Below, piece after piece: positions 11,788 through 19,393 of a stretch of DNA of 40,218 bases. The DNA is taken from IMG/VR virus record IMGVR_UViG_3300028025_001492, positions 1 to 40,218 of that record. One strand, given 5' to 3'. Below the pieces are notes generated by a model, which was not told the DNA's origin, searched no databases, and was given only the letters and a program-made list of their open reading frames with translations. Origin of the DNA: a virus. Made by a program: the position numbers and the translations under genes. The stretch's first letter is position 1; the number at the start of each line of letters is the position of its first letter.

Positions 11788-11800
11788 GGGGCTTCGCCCC
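11788..11800. promoter_or_regulatory. GC palindrome between divergent promoters
   Basis: GGGGC-TTC-GCCCC is embedded in alternating A/T sequence, roughly midway between two TATAAT boxes facing apart (11767-11772 and 11812-11817). It occupies the -35 position of both. It may bind a phage regulator or, if transcribed, form a hairpin. Confidence 0.45.
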
Positions 11801-11811
11801 TATATATATGC

Positions 11812-11817
11812 TATAAT
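11812..11817 (+). promoter_or_regulatory. Rightward extended -10 promoter of the methyltransferase gene
   Basis: TGCTATAAT (11809-11817) is a textbook extended -10 element. A start near 11824 gives a leader with CTAAAGACAGGGGAA at 11834-11848 and a short upstream ORF. Confidence 0.6.
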
Positions 11818-11854
11818 ATATCTCAATTATACACTAAAGACAGGGGAAAACAAG

Positions 11855-11893
11855 TTGAACAATTATCAGCGAGTCGTGTCTAAGAATGCCTGA
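11855..11893 (+). CDS. Leader peptide ORF, 12 aa
   Basis: A TTG lies 6 bases after the AGACAGGGGAAAA site and opens a 12-codon frame (MNNYQRVVSKNA) ending at TGA 11891-11893. The stop overlaps the ATG of the methyltransferase gene (ATGCCTGA). The methyltransferase ATG has no Shine-Dalgarno of its own, so its translation probably depends on this leader. Alternatively the leader site is simply used inefficiently. Confidence 0.45.
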   Translation: MNNYQRVVSKNA

Positions 11894-12476
11894 GTTTCCT
11901 AATTGGTTTGCATCTAGTCAAGCAATAGAAAACTTTAAAGAATTAATATCTGGAATGGCTGGTAAGCCAGACCTAAACTTCCTACAACTAGGAGCATTTA
12001 CTGGTGACGCTAGCGTGTGGTTACTAGATAACATCTTAACTCACCCTTCATCTCACCTGACTGATGTTGATACTTGGCAGGGTTCAGATGAGAAAGAACA
12101 TCACGAGATGAACTTCTCAGATGTAGAGTCAGAATACGATTATAAAACTAAAGAATATAAAAACTTAACCAAGGTTAAGGGAACAACTATTAGTTTCTTG
12201 CGTCAAGCAGAACTTAATCATTACGACTTCATCTACATTGATGCTGACCATACAGCAATAGGAACATTACTTGATGCTGAGTTGTCTTGGTTATGTCTTA
12301 AGACGGGTGGAATTTTAGCCTTTGATGATTACGAATGGAGTGATGGTAAGGGTGATGCTAACCGTCCTATGCCTGGCATCAATTCTTTCTTAGAAAGGCA
12401 CGACGGAGAGTGGTTACCAGTCAAAAGAAACTGGCAATTATGGGTCTTAAAAATAGAAAAAGACCCCCTCACCTAG
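11886..12476 (+). CDS. Class I SAM-dependent methyltransferase
   Basis: This 196-aa protein has motif I FLQLGAFTGDAS (32-43), an acidic motif II near Asp60/Asp62, and FIYIDADHT (about 117-125), the pattern of Methyltransf_24-type enzymes, which often act on small molecules or sugars. The target is unknown; no DNA-methyltransferase motif (such as NPPY) is seen. It is the only rightward gene between two leftward operons, with its own promoter and terminator, so it may be an accessory (moron-like) gene. A GTCTTAAGAC palindrome is at 12295-12304. Confidence 0.8.
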   Translation: MPEFPNWFASSQAIENFKELISGMAGKPDLNFLQLGAFTGDASVWLLDNILTHPSSHLTDVDTWQGSDEKEHHEMNFSDVESEYDYKTKEYKNLTKVKGTTISFLRQAELNHYDFIYIDADHTAIGTLLDAELSWLCLKTGGILAFDDYEWSDGKGDANRPMPGINSFLERHDGEWLPVKRNWQLWVLKIEKDPLT

Positions 12477-12498
12477 TATTTCTACTAAGTGAAGGGGT
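12463..12498. terminator. Bidirectional terminator
   Basis: A 16-bp imperfect stem (12463-12478 with 12483-12498; about two mismatches) closes a 4-nt loop. On the minus strand it is followed by TCTTTTTCTATTTTT, a good U-tract for the late operon; on the plus strand by AAAAGTCTTTCT. The stem overlaps the stop codon of the methyltransferase gene. Confidence 0.85.
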
Positions 12499-12540
12499 AA
12501 AAGTCTTTCTAAGGTGCCTTGGAAGGCTTTTAAAGGGGTA

Positions 12541-12753
12541 CTACTTGGCTCCTAGACCGTACTCTTTTTCGGTCTTATCTGCCCATTTAGCCAATGGTCC
12601 AGCAATAGAGCCGATTAAGATTGCTTGTTCTGGAGCAAGGTCAGCAGCAAGTGCTAGACCCAATGTTACTGCTGATGCAAGTACTGCACGAAGATAAGAC
12701 TTGACTGCAGCCTTAGTCTTCTTGCTCTTTAACTTAGCAATTAAATCTTTCAT
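12541..12753 (-). CDS. Holin-like small membrane protein
   Basis: The start is the ATG at 12753 with AAAAAAGGAGAACAA upstream. The 70-aa protein has a basic amphipathic N-terminus (KDLIAKLKSKKTK) and two hydrophobic segments (about 23-42 and 47-60) joined by a short turn, ending in charged residues. This fits a two-helix holin. It is the last gene of the late operon, immediately after the endolysin gene, which supports a lysis role. Confidence 0.65.
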   Translation of the reverse strand: MKDLIAKLKSKKTKAAVKSYLRAVLASAVTLGLALAADLAPEQAILIGSIAGPLAKWADKTEKEYGLGAK

Positions 12754-13196
12754 TTGTTCTCCTTTTTTGGTAGTGGCTTTATCGAGGCTACCACCTTGTT
12801 TAGTGTTGGTGCTTTTCCCATCCAGGCAAACCAAGGTGATGTGTCATTACCGCAGTTATCTTTGATGGAAATATGTAGATGTTTATTATGTTGATTACTT
12901 CCAGTATATTTGGATTCACCATTTTTAATTGACCAAATTTTACCAGTAAATATTAGATACTTAACTCTAGGGTCTGACTTTAACTTCTCGTATATATCAA
13001 AACAATCAATATCATTCTTAGGGTCGTGAGTTAAATCAACTGCATACCCAGTATTGTGGTCAGAGTTAGGACTCTGTGTTAGGTGAGCAGCAGAGGGAAG
13101 AAGCCCATCTGAGGCTTTCTTGCGCTTCGGTCTTAACGCCGTCGCTTGGCGCAGCACAGCAATTGCAGCAGGTGTGGCTTTCTTTGCAACAGTCAT
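12750..13196 (-). CDS. Endolysin, M15-like peptidoglycan peptidase
   Basis: This 148-aa protein has the zinc-site layout of VanY/L-Ala-D-Glu peptidases: SDHNTGYAVD with His47 and Asp54, and HLHIS with His106 and His108. The N-terminal SDGLLPSAAH is also typical of phage M15-type lysins. It should cut peptide bonds of peptidoglycan. No signal peptide or separate wall-binding domain is seen, so export would rely on the holin. It overlaps the holin-like gene by 4 bases. Confidence 0.8.
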   Translation of the reverse strand: MTVAKKATPAAIAVLRQATALRPKRKKASDGLLPSAAHLTQSPNSDHNTGYAVDLTHDPKNDIDCFDIYEKLKSDPRVKYLIFTGKIWSIKNGESKYTGSNQHNKHLHISIKDNCGNDTSPWFAWMGKAPTLNKVVASIKPLPKKENK

Positions 13197-13202
13197 TGGT
13201 AC

Positions 13203-13406
13203 TCATTTCTTTAATGCTTGCAATACTAGGTCTGTTAAAAATTCCACTTTTTCATCCAATTGATTGACCTTATCTTTTAAACTTGAGCCTCCATTGGGGC
13301 GAAGTTCAGATAGATAATATTTAACCAAGTGTCTTACTGTTAAGGCTAGCGTACCAATAAGGGTGGTTATTGCTACTCCAAAGGTAGCCCAATCAATAGG
13401 TGTCAT
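13203..13406 (-). CDS. Small membrane protein, possible second holin
   Basis: This 67-aa protein has one long hydrophobic helix (about residues 6-26) followed by a charged region SSLKDKVNQLDEKVEFL with heptad-like spacing, suggesting a coiled coil. Such one-helix proteins next to endolysin genes in actinophages are commonly holins or holin partners. Short intergenic spacing joins it to the tail gene upstream and the endolysin downstream. Confidence 0.6.
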   Translation of the reverse strand: MTPIDWATFGVAITTLIGTLALTVRHLVKYYLSELRPNGGSSLKDKVNQLDEKVEFLTDLVLQALKK

Positions 13407-13410
13407 AGTG

Positions 13411-15639
13411 TTATACCGTTCTAATAGTTATGTCAATGACTCCACCATAACCAGTAAAGCCTCGGTCAGGAGGAGTGAGTCGTGTAAATGAAATTTGTTC
13501 AATAACGCATTGACGAGATTCGCCAGTCGTTAAGTCTTGCCACGTTACAACGTCACCATTCTCTTCAATAGATTCTAGTTGAGAGATGCGGTCAAAGGCT
13601 CTGCCTTCATAACCAACTTGTACATTGTATCGGTCTGTCTCCACGTCATAACAATAAACGGGAAATCTCATTACTCTTTGGCGAGGTGTAGCAATAGTTG
13701 CTTTCGCCTGATAGCCCTTCATAATAGGACCTAGTGATGCAGTTGTTCCATCACGATAAAAGATAAACTTGTAAGCCACATACTCTTGAGCATCTTGTGG
13801 TTGGTTAGTTGATACCTCAACAGGGGGCACAGATGAGTCATATGAGATATGGTCATACTCTGTACCATCTGCATCAACTGTTTCTAAAGTCATAGAGCCG
13901 TAGGTAAAGTCACCACGAGCAACAAGACGTTTATAATTCTTAGGTTCTAATGTGTTGTATCTAATGAAACCAGTTTGTAAATAGCCAGTAGGTGCTAATT
14001 GTGTTTCATCTTCAGAATAAGTTGAACCAGGTACATTAGCCAAGGCAGTTGTAGAGGTTACTGCTGTTGATGTTACAGTTGCAGTAACTGCGCTTGTGTA
14101 TGTAAAGGTTGTAGTAGTTGCTGAGGTTAAAGTCCAAGCACTTGTAGTTGAGTTAAAGTTGGCATCTACACCTTGTACCCATACAGAACTTCCAGCCACA
14201 AGTCCGTGAGCAGAGGCGGTTGTAAGGGTAGCAACACCTGCTGTCATTGCCTTATTGGTAATAGTTCCACCTACGGTATTGGCTGTAGTTGCAAACCAAA
14301 GTTGGTCAGTACTATTTGCAAAAGCACAGGAAGTTGTCTGATGTCCAGTTACTCCTGTGTAGTAAAGGTCGTTAGCCCAAGCAAAACGTAAGGTTTCAAT
14401 CTCAGCACTTAAGTCAATACGAATAAGACCAGGCTCACCATCTACGCTAGTTGCACACCAGACATAGTGGTCTCTACTTGCAAAGTCATAGCAAGGTTGG
14501 GTGGTTTGTACAATAAGTGGACCATAGTTAATACTTCCATCATCTGATACCTGTGCCACACGAACACCTAGATTAGTACCAATTATCATATAACCTAAGT
14601 AGTAATGAATTTTATGTACTATCTCACCTACTGGAAACTCAGCAGCAACTACTGCAGAAGTTAAGGTAGGCATTACACCAGCAGAAGATAAAGTAAATCT
14701 TAATATTGTAGATTGAATTCCATTGTATCCAGATACATAGATAGATGTTCCAGATGCAGCAACGCTTGTATATACGTGGGCAGTAGAAGGATGTGTGTAT
14801 AGGGCTGTAGGCATAGCCGAAGCATTTGGTGCAAACTCATAGACTTTATTATTGACGCACATAACAATACGTTCTTTAACAAATTCCATAACTGCATTAT
14901 TTATAGTAATATTATTATCGCTAAACATTAAAGTAACATCAGCCGTGCTTGCTGAAGTACCAGTTAGGGGTTTATTGTAAACTCTTAGTCTTGGAGTTCC
15001 TGCATTAAGAAGGTTAGTTACCCAGTACGCAGTAGTACCATCATCACAAATATCAAAAACAGGATAATCACTATCAGCGTTATAATCAACAAAATGAGTT
15101 ACTGTTCCAGTTGATGAAATTTTATCTACATCATATTCATCTTTAAGTAAGACACCAGATGTATCGTTCCATTCAATAGAACGTAATTTTTGATTGACTT
15201 TACCATTAGATTGAGTAGCACCAGTTGTAATGTGTTGGGCATCTACATCATTAAGTAAAGTTACTTGTCCAATGTCCCAGACATTTAAACCTTTAGACTC
15301 AGCATAACGATAGTGTTCAGGTGAGCCAGAGTTAGATGAGGTTGGGTCATAGAATGTTATTCCATCTCCATAGTGGAAAGATGACTGACTTCTAATCCAC
15401 CAACCAGTTAGGCTTTGCTCACCAGGTTCGGTTTGATTATCAAATTGGTCTTTACGAAATGGAGCAGTCTGTCTAATGTACGGTCTTGAGTCGCTAATAG
15501 CATAGATAAAAGGCATACCACCAATAGCAGTATCATAAGCAATATCTGTGTTCTGCCAGATTGATGTTGTTGCATCAATACCAACGTTAACAGCAATAGC
15601 ACGGGTAGCACGACCTTCGGTAATATCACGACCAGCCAC
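13411..15639 (-). CDS. Large tail or receptor-region protein
   Basis: This 742-aa beta-rich protein starts at the GTG at 15639 after AAGGAGTCTAA. The middle (about 130-430) has repeats of short strands with DDGTTAYWVTNLL, SGTSIYVSGYNG and DGSINYG-like turns, suggesting a beta-propeller. A Thr/Ala/Ser-rich insert lies around residues 460-530 (KAMTAGVATLTTASAHGLVAG), a module I associate with phage tail proteins. It is the last big gene before lysis and probably belongs to the tail tip or minor tail. Confidence 0.6.
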   Translation of the reverse strand: MAGRDITEGRATRAIAVNVGIDATTSIWQNTDIAYDTAIGGMPFIYAISDSRPYIRQTAPFRKDQFDNQTEPGEQSLTGWWIRSQSSFHYGDGITFYDPTSSNSGSPEHYRYAESKGLNVWDIGQVTLLNDVDAQHITTGATQSNGKVNQKLRSIEWNDTSGVLLKDEYDVDKISSTGTVTHFVDYNADSDYPVFDICDDGTTAYWVTNLLNAGTPRLRVYNKPLTGTSASTADVTLMFSDNNITINNAVMEFVKERIVMCVNNKVYEFAPNASAMPTALYTHPSTAHVYTSVAASGTSIYVSGYNGIQSTILRFTLSSAGVMPTLTSAVVAAEFPVGEIVHKIHYYLGYMIIGTNLGVRVAQVSDDGSINYGPLIVQTTQPCYDFASRDHYVWCATSVDGEPGLIRIDLSAEIETLRFAWANDLYYTGVTGHQTTSCAFANSTDQLWFATTANTVGGTITNKAMTAGVATLTTASAHGLVAGSSVWVQGVDANFNSTTSAWTLTSATTTTFTYTSAVTATVTSTAVTSTTALANVPGSTYSEDETQLAPTGYLQTGFIRYNTLEPKNYKRLVARGDFTYGSMTLETVDADGTEYDHISYDSSVPPVEVSTNQPQDAQEYVAYKFIFYRDGTTASLGPIMKGYQAKATIATPRQRVMRFPVYCYDVETDRYNVQVGYEGRAFDRISQLESIEENGDVVTWQDLTTGESRQCVIEQISFTRLTPPDRGFTGYGGVIDITIRTV

Positions 15640-15648
15640 TTAGACTCC

Positions 15649-16380
15649 TTAGACTTCTTTTTGTTTTTGCTCCGTTTGTTTCTTGATTTGGTCCATAGTC
15701 CAGTAAAGGGCATAGTAATCAAAGTCAAGACTGAATCTTTTAATATGTTTAACTAATGCTCCAGTATGTGCGTGAAGCGGAATACCTGCTGCCTTCATCT
15801 TTCGGAAGAAGATAATATCTTCACCGATAAACTGGTCATCCTTAGCACTACCAGCAGTCTCAAGAAACATAGACTGATTAGGATGTGCTTGTCTCATCTT
15901 TGCAACTATTGACTTGTGCATAATGACTAGACCAAATCCTGCAGCGTCACACTTAACCACTTCATTATCTGGTAGTGGGTGTAAGTATTGAATCTGATAT
16001 TCAGATACATCATTAAACAGAACTGGATAAGGTTTCATTAAAGAACCTTCGTTATCTTTAGATATAAAGTAAACACCACTTACTACTGGTCTGTTAACTT
16101 TATCTGCAGTCTTCCATAGTTTTTGTAGTACATCAATAGTCAAGACAATATCTGAGTCAACCCAAAGTAACCAATCGGTCTTAAGGTTATCTGCCCAGTA
16201 ATCAAATAGAACTTGTCTTTGTCTGCCTATCTGATTGCCTTGTACTCTAATAGAACTTGCTATGGGTGTACCGTTGTTTGGACCAGCAAGTGCTGCGGTC
16301 ATTAACCCTTCGGTAAACTTACCGTCAGTTGTGCCATTGTCGCACCAGCCAATAGATACTGTTTCGTTTGGTTTAATCAT
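15649..16380 (-). CDS. GT-A fold glycosyltransferase
   Basis: This 243-aa protein has WVDSDIV with the DxD metal motif at residues 75-77 and a later GEDIIFFRKMKAAG, the usual acidic and helix motif of family 2-like transferases, plus His residues after it. The ATG follows AAGGGGGACACA. Sited inside the tail-fibre cluster, it may decorate virion proteins or alter host surface sugars; neither can be told from sequence. Confidence 0.75.
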   Translation of the reverse strand: MIKPNETVSIGWCDNGTTDGKFTEGLMTAALAGPNNGTPIASSIRVQGNQIGRQRQVLFDYWADNLKTDWLLWVDSDIVLTIDVLQKLWKTADKVNRPVVSGVYFISKDNEGSLMKPYPVLFNDVSEYQIQYLHPLPDNEVVKCDAAGFGLVIMHKSIVAKMRQAHPNQSMFLETAGSAKDDQFIGEDIIFFRKMKAAGIPLHAHTGALVKHIKRFSLDFDYYALYWTMDQIKKQTEQKQKEV

Positions 16381-16396
16381 TGTGTCCCCTTGTTAG

Positions 16397-16687
16397 TTAT
16401 TCTTGTGGTGCTTGTTGTGCTGCCAATGCTGCAGCAACTGCTGCTGATACGGCATCATTAAATGCCTGTTGCTTTGCTGCTTCTTCTGCTGCTTCGGCTG
16501 TTGCCTTGGCTACTGCTTCGGCTGCTAGTTGTTCTTCTAAAGCAATCTGTGCTAGTCGCATATCAGCCCAAGCATTTGCTGCTTCAATGCGTTCCTCTTC
16601 TGATAGTTCACGCTCAACATCATTTATAGTTTGAATCATTACAGGATTATCTGTAAGACATTGTGCCACTAATTCTTCTTTAGTCAT
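16397..16687 (-). CDS. Alanine-rich coiled-coil protein, 96 aa
   Basis: The N-terminal 45 residues are acidic and helical (NDVERELSEEERIEAANAWADM). The rest is an Ala/Glu helix (EAVAKATAEAAEEAAKQQ) ending AAQQAPQE. It likely forms an extended helix and could be a fibre partner or chaperone. The start overlaps the previous stop (TAATG). Confidence 0.65.
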   Translation of the reverse strand: MTKEELVAQCLTDNPVMIQTINDVERELSEEERIEAANAWADMRLAQIALEEQLAAEAVAKATAEAAEEAAKQQAFNDAVSAAVAAALAAQQAPQE

Positions 16688-17115
16688 TATGCTACCTCAT
16701 ACATTCCGCTAATATAAATTGAATCATTTGTACCCCAACCAATAGGAACGGTTGAAGTAGTTGGTGCATAACTACCATAAGTAGAATTGGTGAGAACGCC
16801 ACCAAATCTAACAGTTGTTGTTGTATTGTTTAGTGCTTGTATTGCACCAACGAAAGTTCCTACACCGTGGTCTTGGAAAGTTATTTGATAAATACCGCCT
16901 TGAGATGCTGCGGTACTTGCCGCTGCAACTGGTAAAGTAAAATTTGCATCATTTCCCATAGAAGTCGTTGAGCCAAAAATTACCTGTAAATAGAAAAAAA
17001 CTCTCTTATTTACATTTATGTATTTTCCAGTAAGTGTTGCGTTACCAACAGTTAAATTAGTAAAAGTAGGTGTAAAGTTAATCCAACTGCCACTAGGAAC
17101 TAATATACCTGCCAT
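16687..17115 (-). CDS. Beta-rich virion protein, 142 aa
   Basis: The sequence is Thr/Asn/Gly-rich with alternating strands; GSWINFTPTFTNLTVGNATLTGKYI near the start resembles trimeric fibre tips and phage head or tail decoration modules. No family is assigned. It is a likely surface protein in the tail-fibre cluster. The ATG overlaps the preceding stop after GAGGTTTAC. Confidence 0.6.
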   Translation of the reverse strand: MAGILVPSGSWINFTPTFTNLTVGNATLTGKYINVNKRVFFYLQVIFGSTTSMGNDANFTLPVAAASTAASQGGIYQITFQDHGVGTFVGAIQALNNTTTTVRFGGVLTNSTYGSYAPTTSTVPIGWGTNDSIYISGMYEVA

Positions 17116-17417
17116 TAGTAAACCTCGTAACCTGCAATATGGAAGTCAACTGTAGTTGTAGATGCAGAACCAGTAATAGTTTCACCATTGTAAATAATCT
17201 GCTCTAGGTCAACAAACTGCGTAGAGTTAGCACCAACTGATATACCACCTAGTAAAGGGAAAGTGGCTAGATTTATAGTTGCAGTAACAGCAGATGCAGA
17301 GTCGTTAACAATAGCAATGTTAGTTACGGCTACGGCTACACTCGCTGGGGCTGTGTATAGAGTTGTGCTAGAGGTTGCTGCTGCACCTCTGAATAGGGTT
17401 ATGGATGTGTCTGACAT
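17115..17417 (-). CDS. Beta-sandwich-like virion protein, 100 aa
   Basis: The pattern TTLYTAPASVAVAVTNIAIVNDSAS...VDLEQIIYNGETITG fits an Ig-like sandwich. It resembles the 109-aa protein at 20521-20850 (TVYTVPSATETVISTITIVNGG) in order of motifs, so the two are probably distant paralogues. The ATG follows GTAAGGAACAAA. Confidence 0.6.
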   Translation of the reverse strand: MSDTSITLFRGAAATSSTTLYTAPASVAVAVTNIAIVNDSASAVTATINLATFPLLGGISVGANSTQFVDLEQIIYNGETITGSASTTTVDFHIAGYEVY

Positions 17418-17425
17418 TTTGTTCC

Positions 17426-17593
17426 TTACTCTCCTGCTGGAGCGATAAATTTACCATCAACATAGGTTCCACCGATTGAAGGTACTGTGTACTCAATGCA
17501 GGTAGCCTCTGTTACTTCTTCAGCAATCGCTAAAGAATCTGCTACTATGCAATTCTCAATGATTCCGTCTTTGATTACAGCAAAGTTTGCCAT
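17426..17593 (-). CDS. Small protein, 55 aa
   Basis: A short frame begins at the ATG overlapping the upstream stop (TAATGG) and ends 9 bases before the next start. NFAVIKDGIIENCIVADS resembles the opening of small phage proteins found near tail fibres in cyanophages and related phages. Function is unknown. Confidence 0.7.
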   Translation of the reverse strand: MANFAVIKDGIIENCIVADSLAIAEEVTEATCIEYTVPSIGGTYVDGKFIAPAGE

Positions 17594-18276
17594 TATTTAT
17601 ATTCCTTTCGTGACCAGAATTGTCGTTTGTAAGAGTTAAAGAATAATGTCTTTAACTTTCTAGTTATCTTATCTTGCTCTTGTCGCTCTTTATCAGAGCC
17701 TATCTTGTGCTCCCAAGACTCTCGCTTAAATGGTATTACCTGAGCCATTGGAGTTCCTGCTGGGATTATGCCTTCCCATTTGGTATCGTTTAATACAAAT
17801 GGAAAATTAACTGGGGCTTTATATTGGTCGGTATCTACTACTCCTTCAAGGATAGTAAACACAGATTCTCTATGCATTGGTTGTGTAAATAAAACTGAGT
17901 ATCCAGGTGGGGTAGTAATCGCATAAGGATTATTCCACTTAGGATATGGTGCTTCATTTCTTACTGGATGTAATGGGGCTTGTTCTATTGGATGAAAAGA
18001 AATAGCACCTTGGTCTGACCAAGTATAGTAAGGTAAGTCATCAGCCTGTGATACTTGTATATCTACTTGAGTATAAAGAATATACCCAGCAGTTATAGCA
18101 TCAAATACAGGTATACATTTTTTAATTGTATGTGGTGTATTTGTGCCATCAATTTTTTTACCTTTATCACCAATATACTCTGGTGTATTTTTATACCATT
18201 CTGGTACTTCTTTTACTGCTGGCTTAGGTGGAAAAAAATCCAACCCAAGCACATTAGTAAATGTTATTTCTTTCAT
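17593..18276 (-). CDS. Conserved phage protein of cyanophage type, 227 aa
   Basis: The ATG follows AAGGGGACAAT. PKPAVKEVPEWYKN, IKKCIPVFDAITAGYIL, GYSVLFTQPMHR and EGIIPAGTPMAQVIPFKRESW form a pattern I know from uncharacterised proteins of marine T4- and T7-like phages (possibly DUF6065). Short strands ending in PAGTPMAQVIPF suggest a cupin-like barrel, but no metal triad is clear. Role unknown; placed among adhesin genes. Confidence 0.6.
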   Translation of the reverse strand: MKEITFTNVLGLDFFPPKPAVKEVPEWYKNTPEYIGDKGKKIDGTNTPHTIKKCIPVFDAITAGYILYTQVDIQVSQADDLPYYTWSDQGAISFHPIEQAPLHPVRNEAPYPKWNNPYAITTPPGYSVLFTQPMHRESVFTILEGVVDTDQYKAPVNFPFVLNDTKWEGIIPAGTPMAQVIPFKRESWEHKIGSDKERQEQDKITRKLKTLFFNSYKRQFWSRKEYK

Positions 18277-18294
18277 ATTGTCCCCTTATTTAGT

Positions 18295-19377
18295 TTATGC
18301 TATATAAAGTATAATTCTTGCAGCACCACCATTACCACCTACGCCACCAATTTGTTGTGGATTTGCGCCACTAAATCCGCCACCGCCTCCACCGCCACCT
18401 GCGCCAAGACCTGTTGCAGCATTACCTGCTTGACCACCGCCGCCATTAGAGCCACCAGTACCGCCATTACCTCCACCACCTGCGCCAGCACCACCAGCAA
18501 CGCTTGGGTCATTAGTACCACCACCTGCACCACCAGAACCATAAGCAGTATTTGATGGAAGAATTGCAGTAATAGCACTAGCGCCAGTAATATTTGAATT
18601 TGATGTTTGTGCAGAACCAGTTCTAGGTGATACAGCATTAGGACCTGCTACTCCAGTTACAGTTATAGCCTCAGCAACATTGGATGCTGCAGTTCCAGCA
18701 CTGCCACCACTAAGTGTGCCACCAGCCCCACCACCGTTAGCAGTAGCAATATCGGTTCCACCGTAGGTAATTTTACTTATTCCTCCACCTGTACTGTTAT
18801 TAGTAGTACTTCCAGAACCAGTACTACCTACTGTAATAGTTACTGTTTGTCCAGCCGTTACAGTAAAATCTTTAAAGCCAACAATGGCTCCACTTGCACC
18901 ACCACCACCACCGTGTGCTGCTTGACCACCTGCGTTTGATTGACCTCCGCCACCGCCTCCACCGCCTGCTCCAATAATATAAGCAGCAATTTTGGTAACA
19001 CCAGAAGCAACAGTATATGAACCACTAGTATTGTAAGTTGCTTGAAGTGCATAAACTTGAGGGATAACTAAACTAGCAGCAGCAGTAATTGATGCACCAG
19101 GACCATTATAATTTTGTCCTGCTATGCTAATTGCATATGTAGAACCGCCACTAAATCCAGTTACTGTAGTAGGTGAAGTAGTTAATGCTGTGCTAACTGT
19201 TGCACCAGTAGTAGATGTTCCAGTAACTAAATAAGAAGTTGCTGCAGGACCTAGTGTACTAGGAGTATAAGTTATAGTTACACTTGTAGTATCTGCTGCT
19301 GTTGAAGCAGTTGATGTAGTAGGACTCGTAGGTTTTGCGTAGTTTCTACCGCCACCTGATATATTACCTGTTGCCAT
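18295..19377 (-). CDS. FN3 plus glycine-rich tail adhesin, paralogue 1
   Basis: This 360-aa protein has a fibronectin type III-like domain (about 15-105) and a glycine-rich second half with long GGGGGGG runs, ending ARIILYIA. The glycine-rich part alternates with short strands (DFTVTAGQTVTITVG), as in polyglycine-sandwich adhesins such as the T4-type gp38 tips. It likely binds the host receptor. It is a tandem duplicate of 19394-20521. Confidence 0.75.
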   Translation of the reverse strand: MATGNISGGGRNYAKPTSPTTSTASTAADTTSVTITYTPSTLGPAATSYLVTGTSTTGATVSTALTTSPTTVTGFSGGSTYAISIAGQNYNGPGASITAAASLVIPQVYALQATYNTSGSYTVASGVTKIAAYIIGAGGGGGGGGQSNAGGQAAHGGGGGASGAIVGFKDFTVTAGQTVTITVGSTGSGSTTNNSTGGGISKITYGGTDIATANGGGAGGTLSGGSAGTAASNVAEAITVTGVAGPNAVSPRTGSAQTSNSNITGASAITAILPSNTAYGSGGAGGGTNDPSVAGGAGAGGGGNGGTGGSNGGGGQAGNAATGLGAGGGGGGGGFSGANPQQIGGVGGNGGAARIILYIA

Positions 19378-19393
19378 TTATATTTATCCTTTT

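Noticed and set aside
11886-12476. DNA-modification methyltransferase
   Set aside because: No DPPY/NPPY or cytosine-type PC motif; the motif pattern fits small-molecule type enzymes better.
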